Positions 26,651 to 35,815 of a DNA stretch of 58,516 bases are shown piece after piece (the first letter of the stretch is position 1; each line of letters starts with the position of its first letter). The stretch comes from Pseudomonadota bacterium. GTDB taxonomy: Bacteria > Chloroflexota > UBA5177. The stretch spans positions 1 to 58,516 of the forward strand of contig JAJPIP010000046.1 of NCBI GenBank assembly GCA_021324655.1, in the 5' to 3' direction. The notes beneath the pieces were generated by a model that saw nothing but the letters and a program-made list of their open reading frames with translations, had not been told where the DNA came from and did not search any database. The position numbers and the translations under genes are program-made.

Positions 26651-28507
26651 TCAACCTCCTGTCTGATTTGAATCGTGTCCGGTGCAGTCGCTCAGTCTTT
26701 TGCCCATCGCCCGCTGAGCACCGGGTAGCCAGGGGCGCCGATCACCGAGCGCCGCGTTGGGCTCCCGCCAGATCGGACTGAGAAGTCCGAGCTCGTTCGA
26801 CGGATGGTCAACCCGCCAGCGTGTGGTGAGGAGAAGCGGCAAATCGAGGTTCCTGCCCTTGGCCATCTGTCGGACGACAGAGGCGATGCGCTCCTCGGCG
26901 GTGTTGTTGGCCGTAACGACCAGGATCGTGGGATAGCCGTGGTAGTCCCACTCAAAGCGACGGGTGATGGCGTAGTCGTAGTAGGCGGCGAACTTCCGGA
27001 AGTAGTCGCGCCGATTCATGGTGCCGCGATCGTATTCGAGGAAGAAGCCGTAGAACTGGCCATGCCGACGGTACGTTCCGTATCCGTCCGGACGTAGGTG
27101 ACGACGGCTGCAGGCGGCGGCATTGTGCCAGATGATCACTGAGTCATCCGCGCCATCCCGGGCTCGATCGTGGGCCGTTCGATAGAGTCCGACGAAAAGC
27201 TCGTCGGCGCCGGTAGTATGCGCCAGATTCCTGATGAGCGAATCGCGGACACCTATTGGTTGCTCCGGTCCACCGCCGACCAAACCATGGACCCGGACGG
27301 CTGCGGCGACGCTGAGCCCTAGTTGCGCCGCCACGAGCCGAAGGCCGGCACCCGTAACCTCCGTCAACCCCTTCGGTGCCTCCGCTCCGATCTCATTCGG
27401 CGTCAGGAGGCGCACCAGTCCTGCTGCCCTGAGCTGGTTGCGCCGTCGTCGAGCCGCCTCTACCCGCCATCCCAGCACCGTGGCCATGTGCTGGGGTCGT
27501 AGAAATGGGTGTCTCGCTACCAGGTCGAGAAGCAGGCGCTGGGCCGGTGAGAGCTTGAGTGCGACGGCGTTGCCGTCGTGGTGGTTGGGAGAGTCGTCGA
27601 GAGATGAACCTACAAGGTGAGGCAATGGAGTATTGCCACGCCGATGCCGTAGTGGTGGCAGGTGTATCGGTGGCGCCGTGTTGTCAACGTGCTGCACCTC
27701 AGCTGAGTGCTGCGCGGTGACATGCTCGAGTGCCGTAGGAAGGTCTTGCCAGGCGACGACAGACGCAACCAACGGGCGGTCCAACCGCTCCCTCGCCGTC
27801 TCCCGCAGCAGCTCGTTCCATCGGGCAACTCGTCCCTGTCCCGTCACAACGACTAGAGGGGGCAGAGGAGAGCCTTGTGCTCGGCGAAGGAGGAGCAGAC
27901 GATCGAGAATCGTGCGATAGAGGCGCATCGGAAAGGCCTCCAAATCCGGGATAAAGAGGTAAGCCTGCGGTCTACCGTCCCAGGACAGCCGGGCACAGGC
28001 GGGAAGGGAGACGGAGTTCCACGACTTCCTGGTCGGACTTCGCCACCGAGCGTGCCAAGGGCGCTCCCAGGCCAACAATGAAGGTCGCCGCGGTTGAGAG
28101 GCAGCCAAGGCTCCGAGGACTTCATAGGCGGCTGTGAGTTGTGGAAGGCCGGGGAGCAGGGCGAACAGATCGGCACGACGTAAGTGAAAGCGACGTGCCA
28201 AAGCTGACGGCTCACAGCCCGAGTCGAGTGCAAGCGTCGCCAGGCCCAGATCCGTGAGGTGGAAGCGATGCGGCGAGGAGCCGGGACCCAAGGGGATACG
28301 GGTTGCCGCGATGAGGCCTGCCCGATGCAGCAGGTTTAGGTGGTGATACACGGCGGTCTCCTGCTCAAGTCCGTCGAGGCGGGCGAGCAGGAGGGCATCG
28401 GCAAAGGGCAGATGCATGAGAAGGGAGAGGAGGTAGTGCGGCTGCGCTCTGTCCTGCAGCCAGGTGCACGTGTCCTCCGCGTCGCGCCAGCACCAGCGGC
28501 TGCTCAT
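26651..28507 (-). CDS. Replication-relaxation (Replic_Relax) family protein
   Basis: 618 residues. Two winged-helix-like regions occur near residues 30-105 and 330-420. A C-terminal domain with RPDGYGTYRRHGQFYGFFLE and a following DRGTM motif is typical of Replic_Relax proteins of mobile elements. This domain resembles a nuclease fold and may process DNA at the transfer or replication origin. No classic HUH relaxase is present in the window, so this protein is the best candidate for that job. It overlaps the coupling ATPase stop by ATGA. Confidence 0.8.
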   Translation of the reverse strand: MSSRWCWRDAEDTCTWLQDRAQPHYLLSLLMHLPFADALLLARLDGLEQETAVYHHLNLLHRAGLIAATRIPLGPGSSPHRFHLTDLGLATLALDSGCEPSALARRFHLRRADLFALLPGLPQLTAAYEVLGALAASQPRRPSLLAWERPWHARWRSPTRKSWNSVSLPACARLSWDGRPQAYLFIPDLEAFPMRLYRTILDRLLLLRRAQGSPLPPLVVVTGQGRVARWNELLRETARERLDRPLVASVVAWQDLPTALEHVTAQHSAEVQHVDNTAPPIHLPPLRHRRGNTPLPHLVGSSLDDSPNHHDGNAVALKLSPAQRLLLDLVARHPFLRPQHMATVLGWRVEAARRRRNQLRAAGLVRLLTPNEIGAEAPKGLTEVTGAGLRLVAAQLGLSVAAAVRVHGLVGGGPEQPIGVRDSLIRNLAHTTGADELFVGLYRTAHDRARDGADDSVIIWHNAAACSRRHLRPDGYGTYRRHGQFYGFFLEYDRGTMNRRDYFRKFAAYYDYAITRRFEWDYHGYPTILVVTANNTAEERIASVVRQMAKGRNLDLPLLLTTRWRVDHPSNELGLLSPIWREPNAALGDRRPWLPGAQRAMGKRLSDCTGHDSNQTGG

Positions 28508-31209
28508 GCCGGTTCCCCTTCAACAGCGCGTTCACGCTCCCGCTCGTTCGGCGATATAGCCGTTTTGGTCACGGTCGGAGCGTCGGGGAGGGGAAGGGAG
28601 GGTTGCTGCGCGTCGATCAAATGTCGGCGGTTCCGATACTGATGACGTGCGTACTGCGGACCGGGCGGCGCCGTTGCCTTGTCCTCTGGCGTTTCATCCT
28701 TGTACTTCCCTGCCTCGCCCCGTCCTTCATCCCGCAACGCCCCCTTGCTGTCGTCAATACGCGCGATTGCCGAATGCAGGTCGCGTTCGACTGCGAGGCG
28801 ATCGCGCCCAAAGCGCCGGGCCGAGATATCGGCAAGCTCCCGAGCTTGCATAGCATCGCCCCCTGGCGGTGGGTCGAGGCGGACGGAGAAGGTCGGCATC
28901 CGTTCACCGGCCACTGACAGCTTGACGTAGCACTGGTGCTCGCCCAGCGCCACCAGGTCCTGCTCGTCGATCTCCTGCCCCAGCTCGGGCACAAGATAGC
29001 GAGCATCCTCGGCGCTCGTGTGGAAGGCGAACAGACCGTCCAGATTGGCGAAGACCATGGAGCGGAGGGAGCGGCTCTGCTCGCGGTCGAGAGTTTCTAG
29101 CCTGGCCAGGCTTTGCGTAGCCAGAACCAGGTTGGCCCCGTACTTGGACAGCTCGGCCAGGATGCTCTCGTAGTCGGCGCCCGGCATAGTATGGAACTCA
29201 TCGACGATGATCGTGACTGACCGGCGTTCTCGCACCGGCAGCCGCGCCTGCTCCTCGATCGCCAGCGCCACCAGGTTCAGGACGGTTCCACCCAGCAGCG
29301 CCGATGTCCCTTCACCCACCGTCCCCTTTGCCGTGTTGACGATTACGATTGCGCCGGAGTGGACCCACCCGAGGGGATCGATCGTGGAACGTGGTTGTCC
29401 GACGATAGTACGGGCCGCGACCGAGCCAGCGTACCGCTGGATTTTGGTGGCTACCGGATTGACAATTTCGATCTGGAGGCGCCGGTCGAGAGTATCGAAG
29501 TAACGCCGCCACCACGCTTTGATGACGGGATCTTTCACGCGATCGAGCAGGCTCTGGCGAAAGGCGTAGTCCACGAGGACGGCCGGTATGTCCAGCACCG
29601 TGTGCTGCCTGCTGCGACCCGTTGGATCGAAGGCACAGATTGCCTCATTCACTTCATAGAGCGTGAGCAGGGCAAAGCGGAATGCGTCCTCCATGCGTGG
29701 CCCCCAGTACTGGTCGAACTCGCGGCGGAAGATGGTGAGCGCGTTGGAGACGGCCTTGTCTCGATCCCAGCCCAATCCCACATCCAGCAGGTTGAGCCCG
29801 AAGGGACGGTCTCGCCCCGACACATCGAGAAAGATCGCATCACCCTGCCGGGTTGCCGGCACGAGACCGAGGGCAGCCTGTGCGAGGTCCTGATGCGGGT
29901 CGATGAGCACGAGCGAGGGAGTCGTCGTGTCGGGTCCTTGCGCCTCCATCACATACTGCGCCAGGTGCAGGAGCAGCGAGGATTTTCCGCGCCGGGTCTT
30001 GGCGACGAGGAGCAGGTGACGCCGCAGGACCTCATCGGGGAGGGAGACCGAAACGGCTCTACCCTGGTGGGCGGAGACACCGATTCGGCAGCCGCGGGCA
30101 ACAGAAAACGGCAGAGGAAGCAGACGACGCGCCGTTGTGCGCTCCACGAGGGAGACATCCGCGCCAGACTGTGGCAGGTGCCAGAGGCCAGCAAGCTCCC
30201 GACTGTTCAAGATGCCGGCCGAACGAGCCGACGGGACAGGATCCAGAACGCGAATGTCACGCCGGCGTAGATCAATCCGTCGCGGGACGAGACTGTTCCC
30301 CGAGGCGAGATTGTATTGGCGGTAGGCCGCCGCCAGACGGTTGAGGTGCTCCTGCACCGGACCGCCAGGAACATCGGCCGGTGCAATGATAGCCAGACGG
30401 ATCTGGGCGACATGGGCAATGCGGCCGACCTTTTCCTGAACGAGCCGCATATCGTAGATCGGTCGGGCGGTTAGACGTCGGAGTAGCCAGAGGAGCGTGG
30501 GCCCGCCGACCAGAATTGATCCGGCGAGTTCCGCGAGGTGGGTCCAGTCGCCATACAGGTACCAGTGATACGCCTGGAACGCCAGGATGCCGACCACGAG
30601 CAGTGCTGCGAGCGCGAACACCTGGGTCAGCGACGTATCGGCGCCACCTGTCGTTCGCTCACGGGCGAGCGGGTGCTCGACGGCGAGGCGATGGTAGCCC
30701 TGAGACCAATCGTCAGGCGCCGGGCGCAGGACGAGCTGGGAGAGAGCCCGCCATCCCTCAGGTAAATCGTGCAGTGCTGCGAGGATGCCGAGCACAGGAT
30801 CGGCCTGGGCGCGACGGACGGCATCGACATCCTCATCCGAGAACGTGCGAAGCGGGAGGTAGGCAGGTGCGCGAAGCACGAGAGAGCAAGCTACCACCTG
30901 CTCCTCTGCCCGGACCACGGCAGGGTCGAGCCCCGGGTAACGTTCGAGATCGAGAGGCCGCAGCTCGGCCTGTGGGTAGGCCACGCCTAGCTGTGTCTCC
31001 AGGTGCCGGCGCATGGCCGGGGTGCCCGCGCGCACCAGGAACCAGCGGACGCTGCGAGTGGCCGCGATCTCCAGGCTGAAGCTTTGCGGTAGCGCGATGG
31101 CCGCGATCAAGTTCTCGGCAGGCGTGATGGTCGCGGTATTCGTTCGAGGTGTGACGATCTCCACCAGCTCGCGCGCAGGCTCTTCCCGCCGGCTACCGCG
31201 CAGCCACAC
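28504..31209 (-). CDS. Type IV secretion coupling ATPase (VirD4/TraD-like)
   Basis: Delivers the DNA complex to the conjugation channel at the inner membrane. The 901 residues (GTG start) show two membrane helices at about 196-218 and 225-243, a Walker A AKTRRGKSSLLL near residue 405, and a Walker B IIVDEFHTM near 665. A late Gln motif (ATQSL) and a charged C-terminal tail follow. The membrane-helix position after about 190 residues is later than in classic VirD4, which fits coupling proteins of Gram-positive-like elements. It lies between the primase-side small gene and Replic_Relax. Confidence 0.88.
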   Translation of the reverse strand: MWLRGSRREEPARELVEIVTPRTNTATITPAENLIAAIALPQSFSLEIAATRSVRWFLVRAGTPAMRRHLETQLGVAYPQAELRPLDLERYPGLDPAVVRAEEQVVACSLVLRAPAYLPLRTFSDEDVDAVRRAQADPVLGILAALHDLPEGWRALSQLVLRPAPDDWSQGYHRLAVEHPLARERTTGGADTSLTQVFALAALLVVGILAFQAYHWYLYGDWTHLAELAGSILVGGPTLLWLLRRLTARPIYDMRLVQEKVGRIAHVAQIRLAIIAPADVPGGPVQEHLNRLAAAYRQYNLASGNSLVPRRIDLRRRDIRVLDPVPSARSAGILNSRELAGLWHLPQSGADVSLVERTTARRLLPLPFSVARGCRIGVSAHQGRAVSVSLPDEVLRRHLLLVAKTRRGKSSLLLHLAQYVMEAQGPDTTTPSLVLIDPHQDLAQAALGLVPATRQGDAIFLDVSGRDRPFGLNLLDVGLGWDRDKAVSNALTIFRREFDQYWGPRMEDAFRFALLTLYEVNEAICAFDPTGRSRQHTVLDIPAVLVDYAFRQSLLDRVKDPVIKAWWRRYFDTLDRRLQIEIVNPVATKIQRYAGSVAARTIVGQPRSTIDPLGWVHSGAIVIVNTAKGTVGEGTSALLGGTVLNLVALAIEEQARLPVRERRSVTIIVDEFHTMPGADYESILAELSKYGANLVLATQSLARLETLDREQSRSLRSMVFANLDGLFAFHTSAEDARYLVPELGQEIDEQDLVALGEHQCYVKLSVAGERMPTFSVRLDPPPGGDAMQARELADISARRFGRDRLAVERDLHSAIARIDDSKGALRDEGRGEAGKYKDETPEDKATAPPGPQYARHQYRNRRHLIDAQQPSLPLPDAPTVTKTAISPNERERERAVEGEPA

Positions 31210-31471
31210 GGTGTTCGCCCTTTCCTTCGATTCGGTCCAGCTCCCGTTGCCGCGCGCGCTTCTCCTCGATCACACGGCCGATGGCCCAGTACTCCTCCAC
31301 CACGCGCTCGAACTCAGCGCAGCCACATCGCCGCCACGGTCGATCAGTGACGGCCTCGGCAAAGGCGATGACGTCGCGTGAGCCCCATCCCAGTAGTCGA
31401 CCGAGACACAAGACCGTTGTGCGCAACTCTGCTCGGCGACGCCGCATGTCCCGGGTATCGGCATCACGCAT
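31193..31471 (-). CDS. Small conserved-position protein in conjugation operon, function unknown
   Basis: 92 residues, ATG at 31471, overlapping the primase stop (ATGCGTGA) and the coupling-ATPase start by 17 bp. The sequence has a possible helical pair with charged residues (WRRCGCAEFERVVEEYWAIG) and two neighbouring Cys. There is no signal peptide. Tight overlaps on both sides argue that it is a real gene. Confidence 0.55.
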   Translation of the reverse strand: MRDADTRDMRRRRAELRTTVLCLGRLLGWGSRDVIAFAEAVTDRPWRRCGCAEFERVVEEYWAIGRVIEEKRARQRELDRIEGKGEHRVAAR

Positions 31472-32558
31472 GGCTATTCTCCTTTCCCTGTGGGTGCCGT
31501 GCTGCCGCGAGGAGGCGGAAGAAGGCCGGTCGACCACCCGGACGGCGCGCCAGATCGTTGAGGTCACAGCCGTCCGGGAGGCGAAGCGGATGGAAACGTG
31601 GACCCAGCTGCTGACGGAACCTTTGCCCGGCCGCCTCGCCAGCCATGTCTCCATCGAGGACGCCATAGATCACCTCTGCCCGCGCCAGGAATCCCAGACG
31701 ATCTGCCGGCAGGTGCGTGCCACAGGGACTGAAAGCCGCAAGCCTCCACGTAATCGCAGTCAGGTAATCAAACACGCCCTCAACGAGGAAGGCGGTTCGC
31801 TGGCCGATAACGCGCTCAAAGCCGAGCACCGGTCGCTCCCCGCTTAGAGCAAGGTACTTGGGATGGTGCGGGGAATCGCCGAGATCGCGCCCGATGAGCC
31901 AGACACACTGTCCGGCACGGATCTCCGGCACGACGATGCGCCCGCTGAAGAACTCGGCGAGAGGCTTCCCGCCGTCCCTCTGTCCCGGCTTCCGCAGCAG
32001 GCCCAACTCCTGGGCAGTGCGAAGACCGGACCGGTGCCGCAGATAGGCTTCGAGTGAATGACCATCGGCATAGCCGAGGCCACAACGTCGGATCACCCAG
32101 TCAGGGATTCCTCGCTCGCGCAGGTAAGTGAGGGCCCGTGGCTCCCGCCACAGCGCGTGCTGGTAGAGAGCGCAGGCCGTGTTCATCAGGATCTGTTCTT
32201 CGAGCGTGAGCCGATCCCAGCGTCGCTCTCGTCTTGCTCGACTCACTTTGGCTTTGGTGAGCGGATGTGCCGGGACCGCCATTAACCGCTCGCAGGCCTC
32301 CACGAAGCCGAGGTGTTCCTGCCGACGCACGAAGTCGATGGCATCACCACCGGTCGAGCAGCGGTAGCAGAACCAGCGGGCGCTGTCTGGGTACACGTGC
32401 AGGTTGGGACGGTCGGAGTCGGGATGGAAAGGGCACCGGCCGACCAGGGCCTGCCCAGCCTGACGCAGTTCGATGCCGTAGCGGGCAATGACGTCGGCGA
32501 TGGGGTGCTCGCGGCGCAAGCGCTCCACGTCGTGCCGTCGAGTGGTGATGCTCGTCAT
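31464..32558 (-). CDS. CHC2 zinc-finger and TOPRIM primase
   Basis: DnaG-type primase of the element that makes RNA primers on transferred single strands. The 364 residues show a CHC2 zinc finger (CPFHPDSDRPNLHVY, then FCYRCSTGGDAIDF, about residues 42-75). A DnaG-like core follows (YLRERGIPDWVI), then a TOPRIM domain with LVEGVFDYL and GVLDGDMAG carrying the metal acids. There is no helicase-binding domain, so it is shorter than DnaG. It overlaps VirB4 by ATGA. Confidence 0.9.
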   Translation of the reverse strand: MTSITTRRHDVERLRREHPIADVIARYGIELRQAGQALVGRCPFHPDSDRPNLHVYPDSARWFCYRCSTGGDAIDFVRRQEHLGFVEACERLMAVPAHPLTKAKVSRARRERRWDRLTLEEQILMNTACALYQHALWREPRALTYLRERGIPDWVIRRCGLGYADGHSLEAYLRHRSGLRTAQELGLLRKPGQRDGGKPLAEFFSGRIVVPEIRAGQCVWLIGRDLGDSPHHPKYLALSGERPVLGFERVIGQRTAFLVEGVFDYLTAITWRLAAFSPCGTHLPADRLGFLARAEVIYGVLDGDMAGEAAGQRFRQQLGPRFHPLRLPDGCDLNDLARRPGGRPAFFRLLAAARHPQGKENSHA

Positions 32559-34432
32559 GCCACACCGTCCTCTTGGCCTAGCCGCCGCCGCACGGGGGCT
32601 GACACGTCGCCGGCCGCTCGGTCTTCAGACGCGAGGCGTCGCTGGGCCAGTTCCCGTGGTGCCGTCGTGGCGAGACGATGCTCGGCGGGGCTGGCCTCGA
32701 CCTTGAGCGCCACGTGGCTGCCGCGGGCGAAGAAGAGCCCTTCCCCCTTGCCGGCAGCGAGCAGGAACTGACGCTCCTCGACCGAGAGCCCAAAAGCCTG
32801 GACCACCGGGTCGATGATGGCGCTGTCCTGCTTCATCAGGAGCTTGAGCGCGGCATTGGCGAGCACAGTGCGGCCGTGGTCCACCTCGAGGAAATCGGCT
32901 ACGTCCTGCGTGATGGTGACCAGCCCCAGATAGTACTTGCGCGAACGCCGGGCCATACCGGCGAGAAACGCGCCGCCTTCCGGGTACTGGACGAGACTCC
33001 AGGCCTCGTCGATGATGAGTAGCCGGGGACGGCGGGCGCGGCGAACCTGGTTCCAGACGAAGGTGGTAATCAGGTGAATGCCCAGCGGTCGCAACTCCGG
33101 CTCGAGTGCCTGGATATTGAAGACAACGAGGCGGCGATCGAGCGCCACGTTCGTTGGAGCGGAGAAGAGACCGGCGAGGGAGCCCTCCACGTAGCGCTGC
33201 AGCCGTACGGAGAGGTCTCGCGCCACCTCATCCCGTGTGTTCGTCAGGACCCCGTGGAGGTCTCGAAGGAGGGGCGGTGGATGATGGTGTGTGCCGGCAT
33301 CCGGCGTGATGCCGGCCGCCGCATACGTGCTGTACAGAGCACGATCCAGGACGGCGCGTTCCTGGGAGGTGAGCCGACGCCCCGGTTCTGCCAGCATGAT
33401 CTCAAGCAGGGAGAGGAGGCCGGCCACGCGCTCCGCCAGCGGGTCACGGGCCTCTTCATCCTCATCCGAGGGCGGAAGGTCGAAGGGGTTGAGGTGCTGG
33501 CTGGAGGTGCTGGCCAGCCGGATGTACTGCCCTTCGACCGCCTGACAAAGCCCCCGGTACTCGTCCTCCGGATCGATGACCAGAAAATCGACGCCGAGGA
33601 GCAGGTTGCGCAGCGCCATGAGCTTGGTGAAGTAGGACTTGCCGACGCCGGAGGTGGCGAAGACCACCATGTTGGCGTTTTCGAGGCTTTCATCGAAGGG
33701 ATCGACGATGACCGGTGAGTGGTTGTGCGTGGCGATACCGTAGAGGACGCCCCGCTCCATGGTGAGGCTGCTCGAAGAAAAGGGGAACATGGTGGCCACC
33801 GACGAGGTGTCGAGATTGCGGTAGAGAAGCAGCCGATCCTGGCCCTGGGGCAGGCAGGACTGGAACGCCGTGTCCTGCTCGAGGATGGCGGTGCGGGTGT
33901 GGGCCAGCATGCTGCCGAGCGTGAGCTCCACCTTGCGTGTCAGGGCGTCGAGGGCGCCAAGCGAGCCGGCCCGGAGCAGGATGTACAGGGCGACGGAGAA
34001 TATTTTCTCCTCGCCCCGCTGCAGTGCATCCCGCAACCGTTCCGCGTCTTCGTAAGCAACCTCGCGCTCCGGATCGGGAAGACGGCCGCCGCGGGCGGCC
34101 AGCAGGCGAGAGGAGTGGAGCTGGACCAGCTTATGGGAGAGGGTCGAAACCATCTGAGCGGTTTCCAGCGGGTAGAGGTGCAGACTGAGCTCGATCGGCT
34201 CCTCGAAGTCGACGAGGGGACCGAGCCAGCCGGGGCTGACCGAGCGTGGGTAGCCCGTCACGACGAGTGTGCGGACAAACTGGCTATCCAGCCGGAGGTG
34301 ATCGCGCGCGACTTCCACCGCGGCCGGAGCCACGAGATCCGCGACGGTACGGGTGCCGCGCGCAAATCGTTGTTGGTCTGGACTCGGCCCGGACGGCCGC
34401 TGCGGTCGGCTGCGGCTAAGACGTGTTGTCAT
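32555..34432 (-). CDS. VirB4/TraC-like conjugation ATPase
   Basis: Energises assembly and transport of the type IV secretion channel. The 625 residues have an N-terminal region to about 235, a Walker A FATSGVGKSYFTK near residue 260, a Walker B LLIIDEAWSL near 480 and the TQDVADFL motif. I chose ATG 34432, because the 33 upstream codons lack typical composition and this ATG overlaps the preceding stop. The usual VirB4 N-terminal domain is supplied by a separate gene just upstream, so this is a split VirB4. Confidence 0.9.
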   Translation of the reverse strand: MTTRLSRSRPQRPSGPSPDQQRFARGTRTVADLVAPAAVEVARDHLRLDSQFVRTLVVTGYPRSVSPGWLGPLVDFEEPIELSLHLYPLETAQMVSTLSHKLVQLHSSRLLAARGGRLPDPEREVAYEDAERLRDALQRGEEKIFSVALYILLRAGSLGALDALTRKVELTLGSMLAHTRTAILEQDTAFQSCLPQGQDRLLLYRNLDTSSVATMFPFSSSSLTMERGVLYGIATHNHSPVIVDPFDESLENANMVVFATSGVGKSYFTKLMALRNLLLGVDFLVIDPEDEYRGLCQAVEGQYIRLASTSSQHLNPFDLPPSDEDEEARDPLAERVAGLLSLLEIMLAEPGRRLTSQERAVLDRALYSTYAAAGITPDAGTHHHPPPLLRDLHGVLTNTRDEVARDLSVRLQRYVEGSLAGLFSAPTNVALDRRLVVFNIQALEPELRPLGIHLITTFVWNQVRRARRPRLLIIDEAWSLVQYPEGGAFLAGMARRSRKYYLGLVTITQDVADFLEVDHGRTVLANAALKLLMKQDSAIIDPVVQAFGLSVEERQFLLAAGKGEGLFFARGSHVALKVEASPAEHRLATTAPRELAQRRLASEDRAAGDVSAPVRRRLGQEDGVA

Positions 34433-35103
34433 GGCAGATTCCTTTGCTTGCGTATCGACGAGGCAATGACCGGAGTGATGCTGTGCCCGAGATCGGGCTG
34501 TAGACGCTGGACGCGTGCGAGGTCCGGGCACCAGCAGGCGTAAAAGAGATGGACGAGCTCGCGGTTGCCCAGTCGCCGGGCCGTGAGGCCGCAGCGGCTG
34601 AGCTGCCGCTCGATCTCTTCACAACGAAAGGTGAGCTGGCGGCGGATGGCATCGACACTCGTGGTAGAGTGTGCTCGGCGGAGAGGCCAGTGCCACCCGT
34701 GCTGTGACGCATCCGGATCGACCTGAGCCGGAATGACGAGGTAGAAACGACGTTCGAGCAATGTGCGATTCCTGGCCAGCCGCTGCAGGAACGTCACGTA
34801 GTCGCGCGCCAGATCGCCGAGCGAGTCCGGCAGGTGACGCGCCCGCTCCTGCAGATCGCCGAGGTAGCGCTCCATGTCGATGGGCAGCACGCGCGCCACG
34901 ATCTGGACGGGGAAGGTGAGGCCGTTGAGAAATGCGGCGAAGCTGGCGACCACTACCTCTTGCTCTGCTTCCCCTTGCAGCCCGAAGTTGAGACTCCCCA
35001 CCTCAAGCACGGCGCGGTACTGCCCACCGATCAAGCACACGATGTTGTCCTCAATCGACTCGAGGCGGAGGTGTGCAGTCTGGATGCCGCCTTGCCGGGT
35101 CAC
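34429..35103 (-). CDS. VirB4 N-terminal-like (TraC-like) subunit
   Basis: 224 residues resembling the N-terminal domain of VirB4/TraC: SIEDNIVCLIGGQYRAVLEV, SLNFGLQGEAEQEVVVASF and a later FYLVIPAQ strand. There is no Walker motif. It starts with GTG overlapping the PrgI stop and ends in an ATGA overlap with the VirB4 ATPase, so the two halves should be made together and combine into a working subunit. Confidence 0.75.
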   Translation of the reverse strand: MTRQGGIQTAHLRLESIEDNIVCLIGGQYRAVLEVGSLNFGLQGEAEQEVVVASFAAFLNGLTFPVQIVARVLPIDMERYLGDLQERARHLPDSLGDLARDYVTFLQRLARNRTLLERRFYLVIPAQVDPDASQHGWHWPLRRAHSTTSVDAIRRQLTFRCEEIERQLSRCGLTARRLGNRELVHLFYACWCPDLARVQRLQPDLGHSITPVIASSIRKQRNLP

Positions 35104-35471
35104 AATCTCCCCTCCCGCCAGGCGATCGTGGGCGCAAGCTCCTCCCAGGCCACGGCCTCTCCGCCCTCCGGCTCATGATCCCGTGGTTGCCAGACGCTCA
35201 GCTTTGGCACGGCGGCATAGTGAAGGGCAACGAAGAGCCACTCGTCCAGACCCCGCCCGTAGGGACGCACCAGGGCAAAGATGATGGCCAGCAGGAGCGG
35301 CGGAACAGCAAGGAGCACGCGGATGACAAGCGGCAGAGCGGGCCACTGGTTCCAAAGCTCGTACCCTCCGGCGGCCCCGACCGTCAGGTACATGACCTGA
35401 CGAATGGTGAGGCCGTAGAAAGCGCGGTCTTCGACGTTGAGGTGCGTGGGTATCTCGTGACGGCGTGTCAT
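35100..35471 (-). CDS. PrgI-family conjugation membrane protein
   Basis: 123 residues. EIPTHLNVEDRAFYGLTIRQ at the N-terminus is the hallmark of PrgI proteins (VirB3-like), followed by two membrane helices (residues about 25-42 and 48-70). An Arg-rich cytoplasmic tail ends the protein. I chose ATG 35471, because the longer open frame lacks coding character. It lies next to the VirB4 pair, the usual place for VirB3/PrgI. Confidence 0.85.
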   Translation of the reverse strand: MTRRHEIPTHLNVEDRAFYGLTIRQVMYLTVGAAGGYELWNQWPALPLVIRVLLAVPPLLLAIIFALVRPYGRGLDEWLFVALHYAAVPKLSVWQPRDHEPEGGEAVAWEELAPTIAWREGRL

Positions 35472-35482
35472 GGCAATCTCCC

Positions 35483-35722
35483 TTAATGCCCTCCACCGAT
35501 GGCGGACTTGATCAGCCCGGCGATGATGCGAGCGGAGAGCACGATGGCGAGGCCGGCCAGGGCGTTGACCATGGCGGATTTGCCGCGCTCCATGTGATGG
35601 GGGTTGCCGCTGGCGGACATGTAGAGGAAAGCCCCCCACATGAGGAAGAACGCCGCCACGGTGACCCCGACGCCAAGGCCGATGTTGAGAAGGTTGGTGA
35701 AGAGCGAGTTGATCGATTGCAC
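35483..35722 (-). CDS. Type IV secretion pilin-like protein
   Basis: 79 residues, GTG start with AGGAG upstream. Two hydrophobic segments flank a short polar loop (LNIGLGVGVTVAAFFLMWGA and AMVNALAGLAIVLSARIIAG), with a SASGNP motif between, as in T4SS pilin (VirB2/TrbC-like) proteins. It is likely the major subunit of the conjugation pilus or channel tip. It lies between PrgI and the cell-wall hydrolase. Confidence 0.8.
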   Translation of the reverse strand: MQSINSLFTNLLNIGLGVGVTVAAFFLMWGAFLYMSASGNPHHMERGKSAMVNALAGLAIVLSARIIAGLIKSAIGGGH

Positions 35723-35815
35723 GATGTGGATCTCCTAACGGACAGAGTGGATATCGTTCAGGGACGGGGAGAGCGGCGGTCATAGGGGAGGGCCTCGTTC
35801 CGGTCGCACCATGGC

